The translations under genes were made by a program, and so were the position numbers. From Halogeometricum pallidum JCM 14848 (lineage in GTDB: Archaea > Halobacteriota > Halobacteria > Halobacteriales > Haloferacaceae): DNA of 64,000 nucleotides. Location of the stretch: assembly GCF_000337095.1 (NCBI RefSeq), contig NZ_AOIV01000041.1, positions 40,570 to 104,569 of the forward strand, in the 5' to 3' direction. Below, in pieces: positions 54,205 through 62,316 of the stretch (the stretch's first letter is position 1; the number at the start of each line of letters is the position of its first letter). A model generated the notes under the pieces. That model saw only the letters and a list, made by a program, of their open reading frames with translations, was not told the DNA's origin and made no database searches.

Positions 54205-54380
54205 GCGGATTTCCACCCGTCCGAACGGGTGGAAGCCGGGTTCGATTCCGGGAGGGCCGAAGGAACGCAGGAAGGGCGGACGGCGACTGGCGGAAGTCGA
54301 ACCACGGGGTCTCGGGTCCCGGCGAACGCACCTGTTGGGGTTCGTACCCGTCGGGACGGGTGAGTACAGGACGCTGCCCC
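54205..54380. repeat. Cluster of strong stem-loops between divergent genes
   Basis: TTCCACCCGT-CCGA-ACGGGTGGAA (54211-54234) is a perfect 10-bp stem with a tetraloop. It is followed by a T-arm-like GGGTTCGATTCC (54238-54249). ACCCGTC-GG-GACGGGT (54346-54361) is a second stem. The stretch 54129-54557 holds no convincing gene. This may be a structured RNA or a relic of a tRNA-linked insertion. Confidence 0.4.
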
Positions 54381-54557
54381 ACTTGAACGTTTATCAAATA
54401 TGACAGCAATCTTCCGGCTCGATTCGAAATTTCCAGTCGTACTGGAGCACCGGTACGCTCACCGCGAGGGTGTAAACGGACGACTCGACCGGATTCGACG
54501 GACCGAGAACCCGTCAGCCTCGAAACGCATTTATCATGAGTCTCGGTATGTCGTGTC

Positions 54558-55496
54558 GTGGATAGAGACGCCGCCCGCACCGTCGGCCTCGCCCTCCTCG
54601 CCGTCCTCGCCCTCGGCGTCGCGGCGGCCACCATCGACACCGCCGTCACCGGCGGGAGCGGCGGGTTCGGCGGGGGGACCAGCGGCTCCGGTATCGGCCC
54701 GTCAGACCAAGGCGACATCGGTCTCTCGGAGACGCAAAGCGGCGGCGGTGCTCCGATCATATCGTTCTGTCTCCCGATACTGACGAGGCCGGCGGTGATG
54801 GCCGGACTGCTCTTCGTGTTCGTCGCTCTGCTGGCGTTGGTGTACTACGACACCCGGTCGCTGCTCCCCGTCACCGCGGTGGGCATCACGTTCGGCCTGC
54901 CGGGGTACGTGCTCTGGGTGCTGTTGACTACCTGCGGTCCCCTCAACTTCGGCGGCGCCGGGACGGGAGCCAGCAACGGGTCGTTCTCGCTCCCGGAGGG
55001 GGGCGGCCAACTCGGCGGGTCCGGCGAGGGCGCCGTCTCCGCGCCGACGGCCGTCTTCGGCGTGCTCCTCGTCCTCGCCCTCGTCGGGGCCGTCGCCCTC
55101 CTCGTCCTCTCGACCGGCGACGACGACGCGGCCGGCCGCGAGACGGTCGCAGAAGCGGAGGACCCGGACGTCGATGTGGGCGAAATCGGGCGGGCGGCCG
55201 GCGCCGCCGCGGACCGCATCGAAGACGACGCCGACGTGGGCAACGAGGTGTACCGCGCGTGGACGGAGATGACGGCCCTCCTCGACATCCCGAACCCGCG
55301 GACGAGCACGCCCGGCGAGTTCGCCTCGGCCGCCGTCGAGGTCGGGATGGCCCGCGAGGACGTGGACGAACTCACCCGCCTGTTCGAGGAGGTCCGGTAC
55401 GGCGGCGAGTCGCCGACCGAGGACAGGGAAACGCGCGCCGTCACGGCGCTCAGACGCATCGAATCGGCGTACGCCGACGCTGAGGACGGCCCGTGA
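54558..55496 (+). CDS. DUF4129 domain membrane protein
   Basis: This 312-aa protein starts at a GTG. It has an N-terminal hydrophobic segment, a Gly/Ser-rich spacer, three more membrane segments (about residues 75-95, 98-118 and 160-180), and then the C-terminal DUF4129 domain (NEVYRAWTEMTALLDI, STPGEFASAAVEVGM, VRYGG). DUF4129 proteins travel with DUF58 and MoxR genes in cell-surface or protease-related clusters. It is the first gene of a GTGA-coupled run of at least four genes. Confidence 0.8.
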   Translation: MDRDAARTVGLALLAVLALGVAAATIDTAVTGGSGGFGGGTSGSGIGPSDQGDIGLSETQSGGGAPIISFCLPILTRPAVMAGLLFVFVALLALVYYDTRSLLPVTAVGITFGLPGYVLWVLLTTCGPLNFGGAGTGASNGSFSLPEGGGQLGGSGEGAVSAPTAVFGVLLVLALVGAVALLVLSTGDDDAAGRETVAEAEDPDVDVGEIGRAAGAAADRIEDDADVGNEVYRAWTEMTALLDIPNPRTSTPGEFASAAVEVGMAREDVDELTRLFEEVRYGGESPTEDRETRAVTALRRIESAYADAEDGP

Positions 55497-56110
55497 GAAC
55501 CCGGTCGCTCGTCGCGGGCGTCGGCGTCGCCGCCGTCCTCGGAGGACTCGCGGCCCTCGCGGGGTTCGTCGTCCCCGGCCTGAGCGCGACGTTCGTGTTC
55601 GTCACTATCGTCGGCATCGTGGCCGGCGTCCAGGGCCTCCGCTACGCGCTGGGTCGCCGGAACGTCGACTACCGCTCGACCGATACGGGCGACCCCGAAC
55701 TCCGCTACCGGGTGCCGACGCCGGGCGACGACGTCGACCGCAGACTGGTCGGCGCCGGCGGGTGGAGGCGGACGGGGGCGTCGAACCTCCGGACCCGCAT
55801 CCGGGAAGTGGCCATCGAGTCCCTCGTCCTGCACGACAACTGCTCGCCCGAGGCCGCCGAGGAACACGTCGAGGCGGGGACGTGGACGGACGACCCCGTC
55901 GCGGCTCGTTACCTCGGCGCGGACGTGCCGCTCTCGTGGGTGACGCGACTCAGTCTCGTCGTCCGCGGCGAGTCGTCGACGCCGGCCCGCGTCTCCCGGA
56001 CCGTCGCGGCCGTCGAGGCGATACACGACGGCGACGACTCGGTCACCGAACGGAGGCGAGAGCGGGGACGGGACTCGGCGGCGGACACCGTCGGGGAGGG
56101 CCGCCCGTGA
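55493..56110 (+). CDS. Haloarchaeal membrane protein of the DUF4129-DUF58 operon
   Basis: This 205-aa protein starts at a GTG overlapping the stop of the DUF4129 gene and ends overlapping the DUF58 start. It has two N-terminal membrane segments (about residues 4-24 and 27-48), then a polar region with a helical ending (REVAIESLVLHDNCSPEAAE). No enzymatic motif was seen. A member of this position is regular in haloarchaeal DUF58 operons, so it is probably a complex subunit. Confidence 0.7.
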   Translation: MRTRSLVAGVGVAAVLGGLAALAGFVVPGLSATFVFVTIVGIVAGVQGLRYALGRRNVDYRSTDTGDPELRYRVPTPGDDVDRRLVGAGGWRRTGASNLRTRIREVAIESLVLHDNCSPEAAEEHVEAGTWTDDPVAARYLGADVPLSWVTRLSLVVRGESSTPARVSRTVAAVEAIHDGDDSVTERRRERGRDSAADTVGEGRP

Positions 56111-57375
56111 GGGATATCGAGACGAACCGCTGGACCGGCATCGAGGGGGCGGCCCTCATCGCCGGCGCCGCGGGCGTCGTCCTCCAGCAGCCGTCGCTGC
56201 TCCTCGTCGCGGGCGTCGGCGTGGCCTACACCGCCTACGCGTGGCTCTCCGACGCGCCCGACCCGCGACTCGACGTCGAGCGGACGCTCTCGGAGACGAC
56301 GCCGGACACCGAGGAGGAGGTGCGCGTCACCGTCACGGTCACGAACGCCGGCACGACGCTCACCGACCTCAGGCTGATAGACGGCGTCCCGCCCGCCCTC
56401 GAGGTGACCGACGGCTCCGCGCGCCTCGGCACGGCGCTCCGACCGGGCAAGTCCGCGACGTTCTCCTACTCCGTCGAGGCCGTCCGCGGCGAACACGTCT
56501 GGGAACCGCTCCGCGCCGTCGTCCGCAGTCCGAGCGCCGAACGGGAACACAGCGAGACGGTCGCCTCGACGGAGGAGACGACGCTCCGGTGTGCGCCGTC
56601 GCTGGAGGCCACCTCGGACCTGCCGCTCCGGGGGCTGACGACGCAGTACACGGGTCGGGTGGCGACGGACGTCGCCGGCGACGGACTGGAGTTCTACTCC
56701 ACCCGCGAGTACCGCCGCGGCGACCCGCTCAACCGCATCGACTGGAACCGACGCGCCCGAACCGGAGAGATGGCGACCCTGGAGTTCCGCGAGGAACGTG
56801 CGGCCACCGTCGTCCTCGTCGTCGACGCTCGACGGGAGTCGTACGTCGCCGGGGAGGCGGGCGGACAGAACGCCGTCGAGCGCAGCGTCGACGCCGCGAC
56901 GCGGGCGTTCTCCTCGCTCCTCGACAGCGGCGACCGGGTGGGCGTGACGGCGCTGTCGCCGCGGGAGTGCTGGCTCGCGCCGGCCACCGGCGCGGACCAC
57001 CGCACGCGCGCGAGAGAACTGTTCGCGGCGAACCCCGCACTGGCGCCGACGCCGTCGGACGAGCCGTACTACCCCATCGTCGCCCTCCGCCGCCTGCGCC
57101 GCCGGCTACCGTCGGACGCGCAGGTGCTGTTCTTCTCGCCGCTGGCCGACGACCTCGCCGTCACCGCCGCGCGGCGGTTAGACGCCTACGGCCACCTCGT
57201 CACCGTCGTCAGCCCGGACCCGACGACGGGCGATACGACCGGTCATCGACTCGCGCGCGTCGAGCGACGGAACCGCCTCGCCCGCCTCCGACGGGCCGGA
57301 CTGCGCGTCGTCGACTGGGGGGAGCGACCGTTGGCGACGGAACTCGCCCGCGCCGGACGGCGGTGGTCGCGGTGA
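56107..57375 (+). CDS. DUF58 domain protein
   Basis: This 422-aa protein starts at a GTG overlapping the previous stop. It has two N-terminal membrane segments, a beta-sandwich region (RVTVTVTNAGTTLTDLRLID), and the DUF58 domain with its signature GLEFYSTREYRRGDPLNRID followed by W-N-R. A von Willebrand factor A-like fold with VVLVVDARRES follows. DUF58 proteins work with MoxR ATPases, one of which is encoded on the other strand at 58953-59909. Precise substrate unknown. Confidence 0.85.
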   Translation: MRDIETNRWTGIEGAALIAGAAGVVLQQPSLLLVAGVGVAYTAYAWLSDAPDPRLDVERTLSETTPDTEEEVRVTVTVTNAGTTLTDLRLIDGVPPALEVTDGSARLGTALRPGKSATFSYSVEAVRGEHVWEPLRAVVRSPSAEREHSETVASTEETTLRCAPSLEATSDLPLRGLTTQYTGRVATDVAGDGLEFYSTREYRRGDPLNRIDWNRRARTGEMATLEFREERAATVVLVVDARRESYVAGEAGGQNAVERSVDAATRAFSSLLDSGDRVGVTALSPRECWLAPATGADHRTRARELFAANPALAPTPSDEPYYPIVALRRLRRRLPSDAQVLFFSPLADDLAVTAARRLDAYGHLVTVVSPDPTTGDTTGHRLARVERRNRLARLRRAGLRVVDWGERPLATELARAGRRWSR

Positions 57376-57425
57376 CCCGTCCGGCGGCGGCCGCGACGGT
57401 CCTCCCCGAGGGGTGGTCGGCGTGA
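57372..57425 (+). CDS. Possible 17-residue coupled mini-gene
   Basis: GTG at 57372 overlaps the DUF58 stop (GTGA), runs 17 codons (VTRPAAAATVLPEGWSA) and ends at a TGA that overlaps the GTG at 57422 of the next gene. Both junctions have the same stop-start overlap as the rest of the operon. It may encode a small protein or simply pass ribosomes on to the next gene. Confidence 0.35.
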   Translation: MTRPAAAATVLPEGWSA

Positions 57426-57955
57426 CCGAGATAACTCGGCGGCCGCCAGTGGCGGGCGTCTCCGTCGCCCTCCTGGCCGCCGCGTTCGGGTTCGCGGGCC
57501 TCGGCGTCGCCTCGGCGGGTGCGCTGGTGCCCGCCGGCGTCGGCGTCCTCGTCCTCGCGGTGGGGCTGTTCCGCGCCTCGCGCCGCGCCGTGACGGTCGG
57601 GGCGACGGCGCTGTTCCTCGGCGTCCTCTACGCCGGCGCTCGGGGCGGAGCGACCGAACCGATTCTGCTCGGTGCGCTCGGAACGGTCGTCTCGTGGGAC
57701 GCCGCCGAGTACGCCATCGGCGTCGGCGAGCAACTCGGCCGCGGCGCGGACACGACGCGACTGACGCTCGTCCACTCCGCGACGACGCTGGCCGTCGGCG
57801 TCGTCGGCACCGCCGTCGCCTACTCGGTGTCCCTCTCGGTCGGCGGCGGCCAACCCGTCGCGGCGCTCGTGCTGTTGCTCCTCGGCGTCGTCGCACTGGT
57901 CGCGACGCTCCGCGGCGGCGCGGACGACGGCGGGTCGAACCGAACCCGGCGGTAA
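57422..57955 (+). CDS. Small membrane protein at the end of the DUF58 operon
   Basis: This 177-aa protein starts at the GTG at 57422 (57413 is possible). It has about six hydrophobic segments and a short basic tail, with no motif recognised. Proteins of this kind regularly close haloarchaeal DUF4129-DUF58 operons. It is likely a membrane subunit of the same complex. Confidence 0.7.
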   Translation: MTEITRRPPVAGVSVALLAAAFGFAGLGVASAGALVPAGVGVLVLAVGLFRASRRAVTVGATALFLGVLYAGARGGATEPILLGALGTVVSWDAAEYAIGVGEQLGRGADTTRLTLVHSATTLAVGVVGTAVAYSVSLSVGGGQPVAALVLLLLGVVALVATLRGGADDGGSNRTRR

Positions 57956-58024
57956 CCGTTTTCGGGCCCGGACCGGTCCGGTCCAGTTCGGCGTTCGCCG
58001 CGGGCGTCGAGCGCCGGTCGGCCG

Positions 58025-58909
58025 TCAGTTCAGGTCGCGTTCCCCTTCCGCGTCCACCGTCGCGGCGAAGACCGGAAGCGCCGGTAGGACGGTCTCGACC
58101 GGCCCGGACGCGAACTGTCTGAAGAGGTCCTGCATCCCCGTCACGGTGTCCTCGTCGAACCCGGCCCGTTCGAGGTCGTCGGGGCCGAGTCGCGGGCGGT
58201 ACGGCGCGGCGTCCACGAACGACGCGACGCGGTCGTCGGTTCGCTCGTACGCGCTCTCGAAGGCGTCGCCCTCCAGTCGGGGACCGACGTCCGACCACAT
58301 CCGCTCGAAGAACGAGGGCCACTGCGCGAGCGTTCGGTAGATGCTCGGCAGTTGGTCGTCGAACCCGTGGAACGACTGGACGTCGTCGACCGTCCCCGTC
58401 AGTTCCTCGGGCACGTCTTCGAGGTCGCGTAGCGTCGGCGCGCGCCCGCGGTCGCGGTCGAGCCACTCGGGGAACGGTTCGGTGGCCGCCCGTTCGTCGA
58501 CGGGATTCTCCCCGACCGGTTCGTCGTGGAGCGCCCGGTCCATCGTCTCGAACAGCACGGCCAACCGCGGCGCCACCACGTCGTAGGTGGCGAGTTGCCC
58601 GCGGAGTTCGCGGTAGGACGCCGGCGAGACGCCCGCCTCGTTCGCTCGGTACGTCGGGAGCGGCGTCTCGGCTTCCAGTTCGTCGAGGACGGCGCTCCGG
58701 TACTCGACCGTCAGCCGAGCGAACGCCCGCGTCTCGAAGAGGGGCTTGACCTGTCCCCACGCGTACCGCGTGAACTCGGGTTCGTTCGCCATCGCCGTCC
58801 GGAAGATCCAGTTGACTATCGGCGCGCGGAACGTCCGCTTGATGTCGGCGTAGACGCCGCGCCGCCACCCGCGGGCGTCCATCTCGTGGAGTTGCTCGTC
58901 GGTGTCCAT
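58025..58909 (-). CDS. DehI-like (halocarboxylic acid dehydrogenase/dehalogenase) family protein
   Basis: The protein is 294 aa from the ATG at 58909. All helical, it contains RAPIVNWIFRTAMANEPEFTRYAWGQ-type sequence (shortened: IVNWIFRTAMAN, YAWGQVKPLFETRAFARL) repeated in diverged form in the second half (LPSIYRTLAQWPSFFERMW), which matches the internal duplication of DehI 2-haloacid dehalogenases. Haloarchaeal relatives are common; whether they act on haloacids is unknown, and an Asp of the DehI active site cannot be assigned with certainty here. Confidence 0.55.
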   Translation of the reverse strand: MDTDEQLHEMDARGWRRGVYADIKRTFRAPIVNWIFRTAMANEPEFTRYAWGQVKPLFETRAFARLTVEYRSAVLDELEAETPLPTYRANEAGVSPASYRELRGQLATYDVVAPRLAVLFETMDRALHDEPVGENPVDERAATEPFPEWLDRDRGRAPTLRDLEDVPEELTGTVDDVQSFHGFDDQLPSIYRTLAQWPSFFERMWSDVGPRLEGDAFESAYERTDDRVASFVDAAPYRPRLGPDDLERAGFDEDTVTGMQDLFRQFASGPVETVLPALPVFAATVDAEGERDLN

Positions 58910-58952
58910 GGCGGCGTCTCGGAGAGGAGTTACATAGGTGTCGTGCCCGACG

Positions 58953-59909
58953 CTACTCGGACTCCACCGTCGGCACCTCGACCCGTCCGAGAACGTCCGC
59001 GACCACGTCGCCCTTGTCCACGTCGTTGACGTGCGCATCCGGCGTGAGGACGAGGCGGTGCGCGAGGACGGCGGGGGAGACGCGTTTCACGTCGTCCGGC
59101 GTGACGAACTCGCGGGCCGAGAGGACGGCGCGGGCGCGCGAGGCTTCCAGCAGTCGCTGCGTCCCGCGTGGGGAGACGCCGACCTCGACGCGGCGGTCGA
59201 CGCGCGTCGCCCGCGCCACCTCGGCCATGTATCGGAGCAGGTCCTCGTCGACGCGGACGTCCTCGGGGACGAGGCGCACGTCCAGCACCTCCGCTCTGCT
59301 CAGCACGGACCCGACGCTCGGACTGCGGGCCTCCCGGCCGACGCGCCGGCGGAGCAGTTCGACTTCGCCGTCGGCGTCGGGATACCCGATCTCCGTCTTG
59401 ACGACGAAGCGGTCTATCTGCGCCTCGGGGAGGGGGAAGGTGCCCTCGCTCTCGACGGGGTTCTGCGTGGCGATGACGAGGAACGGCTTCGGGAGTTCGT
59501 GCGTCTCGCCGTCCACCGTCACCTGGCCCTCCTCCATCGCCTCCAGCAGGGCGGCCTGCGTCTTCGGCGGCGCGCGGTTTATCTCGTCGGCCAGCACGAC
59601 GTTGGCGAAGATGGGTCCCTCGGAGAACTCGAAGGATTTCTCGCGTTCGTTGAAGATGTTCGTGCCGGTCACGTCGGAGGGGAGGAGGTCCGGCGTGAAC
59701 TGCACGCGGGAAAAGGAGAGGCCGAGTGCGGTGGCGACGCTGCGGGCGCTGAGCGTCTTGCCCATGCCGGGGACGTCTTCGAGGAGGACGTGGCCGCGCG
59801 CGAGGACGCCGATCATGACCCGTTCGAGGAACTCTCGGTCGGCGATGACCGCCTTCGACACCTCGGCGAGGACGTCGCCGCACGCCTCGCTCGCTTCGGG
59901 GATATCCAT
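58953..59909 (-). CDS. MoxR-family AAA+ ATPase
   Basis: This 318-aa protein has Walker A VPGMGKT near residue 49, Walker B LADEINRAPP near 109, sensor 1 in VIATQNPVESEG and the Arg finger/sensor 2 region in VGVSPRGTQRLLEASRA. MoxR chaperones act with DUF58 and VWA proteins. The DUF58 operon is 1 kb away on the opposite strand, so the pair is linked though not co-transcribed. The DehI-like gene follows closely on the same strand. Confidence 0.9.
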   Translation of the reverse strand: MDIPEASEACGDVLAEVSKAVIADREFLERVMIGVLARGHVLLEDVPGMGKTLSARSVATALGLSFSRVQFTPDLLPSDVTGTNIFNEREKSFEFSEGPIFANVVLADEINRAPPKTQAALLEAMEEGQVTVDGETHELPKPFLVIATQNPVESEGTFPLPEAQIDRFVVKTEIGYPDADGEVELLRRRVGREARSPSVGSVLSRAEVLDVRLVPEDVRVDEDLLRYMAEVARATRVDRRVEVGVSPRGTQRLLEASRARAVLSAREFVTPDDVKRVSPAVLAHRLVLTPDAHVNDVDKGDVVADVLGRVEVPTVESE

Positions 59910-60012
59910 ACGATGCTCGCGTCGTCGTGCGACTTAGTACTCCGGGTGAGACCCACGTGGTCCGTCGAAATCGAAACCGATTAAACTCGGGCCGTCCCAG
60001 TTGGGGATGCGA

Positions 60013-60097
60013 GCCGAGGTAGCCTAGCCCGGCCAAGGCGGTAGATTCGAAATCTACTGTCCATTCGGACACGTGAGTTCAAATCTCACCCTCGGCG
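60013..60097 (+). tRNA. tRNA-Ser (CGA anticodon)
   Basis: Acceptor stem GCCGAGG (60013-60019) pairs perfectly with CCTCGGC (60090-60096). The anticodon stem GTAGA/TCTAC encloses loop TTCGAAA with anticodon CGA at 60048-60050 (codon UCG). A long variable arm with TGTCC/GGACA marks a type II tRNA. The T-arm is GTGAG-TTCAAAT-CTCAC. Discriminator G; CCA is not encoded. A GATTAAAC box lies about 40 nt upstream. Confidence 0.95.
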
Positions 60098-60232
60098 CTT
60101 TCTCAGCGAACTCAGCCCGCGAGAGACCTCCGTGTCTCTCGCTACGCGTGACGTAGATACGCGGTGTACCGAGATTTGAATTAGCGAGTGACCGGCAGGG
60201 AGCGAGTGGAGTTCAAATCTCACCCTCGGCGC
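60075..60232. repeat. Duplicated tRNA-Ser 3' end (integration att scar)
   Basis: The last 23 bases of the tRNA plus one flanking C (60075-60098) are repeated exactly at 60209-60232, 134 bp further on. This is the direct-repeat layout left by a tRNA-targeting integrase. In the 110 bp between there is also an inverted copy of part of the T-arm (GAGATTTGAA at 60171-60180 facing TTCAAATCTC at 60212-60221) and a repeated AGCGAGTG. No integrase gene is present. Confidence 0.65.
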
Positions 60233-60388
60233 CTTCTTACGAATACGGCACTCCAAGTAGCGCGTACCTCTCGATATCGGCGGTCAACCGCGAATCGGCT
60301 TATCGCCTCCGAACCCATCACGAATTCGACCTGAATTTGGGGGAGATTCTGAAGAAGGTACATCCCGCTTGGGACTCCATCTCTTGGT

Positions 60389-62008
60389 ATGGCACGGAAC
60401 CGTTCCGAGTGGCGTCACGGGTCGACGCTCCTCGTCGCCCTGTTCGCGGGAATCGCCGCCGTCGCCGGGTCGTACGCCGCCGCCGGGTTCACCCCGGCGT
60501 TCGTCGTCGCGCCGGTGGAGGCGTTCCTCACGCGGACGGTGCCCGACGCGGTGCTCCGGTTCGCGATAACCACGCTCGGCACGTTCGCCGGTATCGAGCA
60601 CTTCGGGCAGCTACTCAACCTAGCGATGGCGCTCGGCTTCGCCGCGGCGCTCCTGGCGGCCGCGGCGCTGGCGGCGCTCGTCGTCGGGCGGCGACTCGAC
60701 TCCGCCCTCGCGTCGGTCGGATTAACGGGCCTGTTCGCGTGGGGTCTCACCGCGTCGCTCACGGGCGCGCCGGCGCTTTCGCTCGGTGCGGGCCTCGGCG
60801 GTGCGCTCGTCGTCGCGGGCGCCGAACTCGCGTCCGCGTCGACGGGCGTCCCGTCCGGCGGCGCCGACGCCGCGCGCCGGAGACGACTGCTCGGCGGCGT
60901 CGGTACCGCCGTCGGCGTCGGCGCCGTCGGCTTCCTCCTCGGTCGGTCGTCCTCCTCCGCCGGCGCGGACGCCGGGAGCGGTCCGAGCGCCGACGTCGAC
61001 GGGGGCGCGAGTGACGACGGCAGCGGCGGTGCCGACGCCGCGGACGCGGATGCGGGCGACGCGGACGCGTTCGGCGACCCGGAGGTCACGGCCCGGTATC
61101 TGGAAGAGGCCGAGAACCGGGCGCTCGACGTCGAGGGGTTGGAGGGACTCGTCAGCGGCAACTTCTACACCGTCGACATCGGGAACGTCGACCCGAAGGT
61201 CAGCGCCGACGAGTGGTCGCTCTCGGTCACCGGTGCGGTCGAACACGAACTCTCGCTCACCTACGCGGACCTGCGCGCGATGGGCGCCGAACAGCGGTTC
61301 GTCACGCTCCGGTGCGTCAGCGACAAGGTGAACGCGAAACTGATGGACACCGACCTCTGGACGGGCGTGGCCGTCTCCAAAATCCTGGAACGGGCGAACC
61401 CGCAGGCGAACTACGTGATGCTCCGCGCGGCGGACGACTACTTCGTGGGGTTCCCCCTCGACGCCCTGGAGACGGGCTTTCTCGCCTACGGGAAGGGCGG
61501 CGAAGCGCTCCCGCGGGCGCACGGACACCCCGTGCGGGCGCTCATCCCGGGGCACTGGGGGGAGGTCAACACCAAGTGGATAACCGAGATAGAGGTGCTG
61601 GAGAACGCCGAGAAGGGCTTCTGGGAGAAGCGCGGCTGGCACGGCACCGGTCCGGTGAACACCGTCGCCAAACTCCACGCCACGAACCGGCACGACGGCG
61701 AGATTCAGGTCGCGGGTCACGCCTACGCGGGCGTGCGCGGCATCGACCGCGTCGAAGTCTCCACCGACGGCGGCGAGACGTGGACGGATGCGACGCTGTC
61801 GGAACCGCTCCCGGCCGGCACCGACGAGGACGGCGACGCCGCAGAGGACGCCTGGCGGCAGTGGGAGCACACGTACGATGACCCCGGCACGAAGCACACC
61901 GTCGTCGTCCGCGCCGTCGACGGCACGGGGACGCTCCAACCCCGCGAGGAGGACGGACCCTATCCGAGCGGTGCGACCGGGTGGGTATCGAAGACCGTCT
62001 CAGGGTAG
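60389..62008 (+). CDS. Membrane-anchored sulfite-oxidase-type molybdoenzyme
   Basis: This 539-aa protein has a membrane domain of about five helices in residues 10-185, an acidic Gly/Ala/Asp linker (about 186-228), then a sulfite oxidase fold: Moco-binding Cys309 in FVTLRCVSDKVN, the substrate-site region GFPLDALETGFLAYG with HGHPVRALIPG, and the C-terminal Ig-like dimerisation domain (IQVAGHAYAGVRGIDRVEVS). It probably oxidises sulfite or reduces an S- or N-oxide at the cell surface, passing electrons through the membrane part. Fusion of several membrane helices with the catalytic domain is unusual for bacterial SorA/MsrP. Confidence 0.82.
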   Translation: MARNRSEWRHGSTLLVALFAGIAAVAGSYAAAGFTPAFVVAPVEAFLTRTVPDAVLRFAITTLGTFAGIEHFGQLLNLAMALGFAAALLAAAALAALVVGRRLDSALASVGLTGLFAWGLTASLTGAPALSLGAGLGGALVVAGAELASASTGVPSGGADAARRRRLLGGVGTAVGVGAVGFLLGRSSSSAGADAGSGPSADVDGGASDDGSGGADAADADAGDADAFGDPEVTARYLEEAENRALDVEGLEGLVSGNFYTVDIGNVDPKVSADEWSLSVTGAVEHELSLTYADLRAMGAEQRFVTLRCVSDKVNAKLMDTDLWTGVAVSKILERANPQANYVMLRAADDYFVGFPLDALETGFLAYGKGGEALPRAHGHPVRALIPGHWGEVNTKWITEIEVLENAEKGFWEKRGWHGTGPVNTVAKLHATNRHDGEIQVAGHAYAGVRGIDRVEVSTDGGETWTDATLSEPLPAGTDEDGDAAEDAWRQWEHTYDDPGTKHTVVVRAVDGTGTLQPREEDGPYPSGATGWVSKTVSG

Positions 62009-62117
62009 GACCGCCGACCCGCCGCACGGCCCTCCGACATCGTCACGACGCCGTCTTCCGAATTCACTTTCACCCCGCTAGGCTCGCCTACTTATCGGTT
62101 CTCGTGAATTTGTGGGT

Positions 62118-62300
62118 ATGAACGCGCTCGCAGTCGAGCGACGGGACGACGGCAGAGAACGGACGCACCGCATCGAGGTCACCGAGGTCGAAACGGCGCG
62201 CGTCGTCGACTACGCCGCGAGGCGGTTCGACGCCGACGCGGACGTGCGTTTCCGGCGCCGTCCGGGGGCGACGTATCTCCTCGCGGACGAGCGTCGATAA
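62118..62300 (+). CDS. Small hypothetical protein
   Basis: This 60-aa product starts at the ATG at 62118, behind a TACTTATC-type box about 28 nt upstream. It is charged (Arg/Asp/Glu), with a helix (ARVVDYAARRFDADAD) and a short C-terminal strand. No family recognised. It ends 16 bp before the convergent synthase gene. The placement, promoter and codon use make it a likely gene. Confidence 0.55.
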   Translation: MNALAVERRDDGRERTHRIEVTEVETARVVDYAARRFDADADVRFRRRPGATYLLADERR

Positions 62301-62316
62301 AAGAGACGGGAACCGC

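Noticed and set aside
54235-54300. tRNA gene suggested by GGGTTCGATTCC
   Set aside because: The T-stem has a central mismatch, and no acceptor, D or anticodon arm can be built around it.
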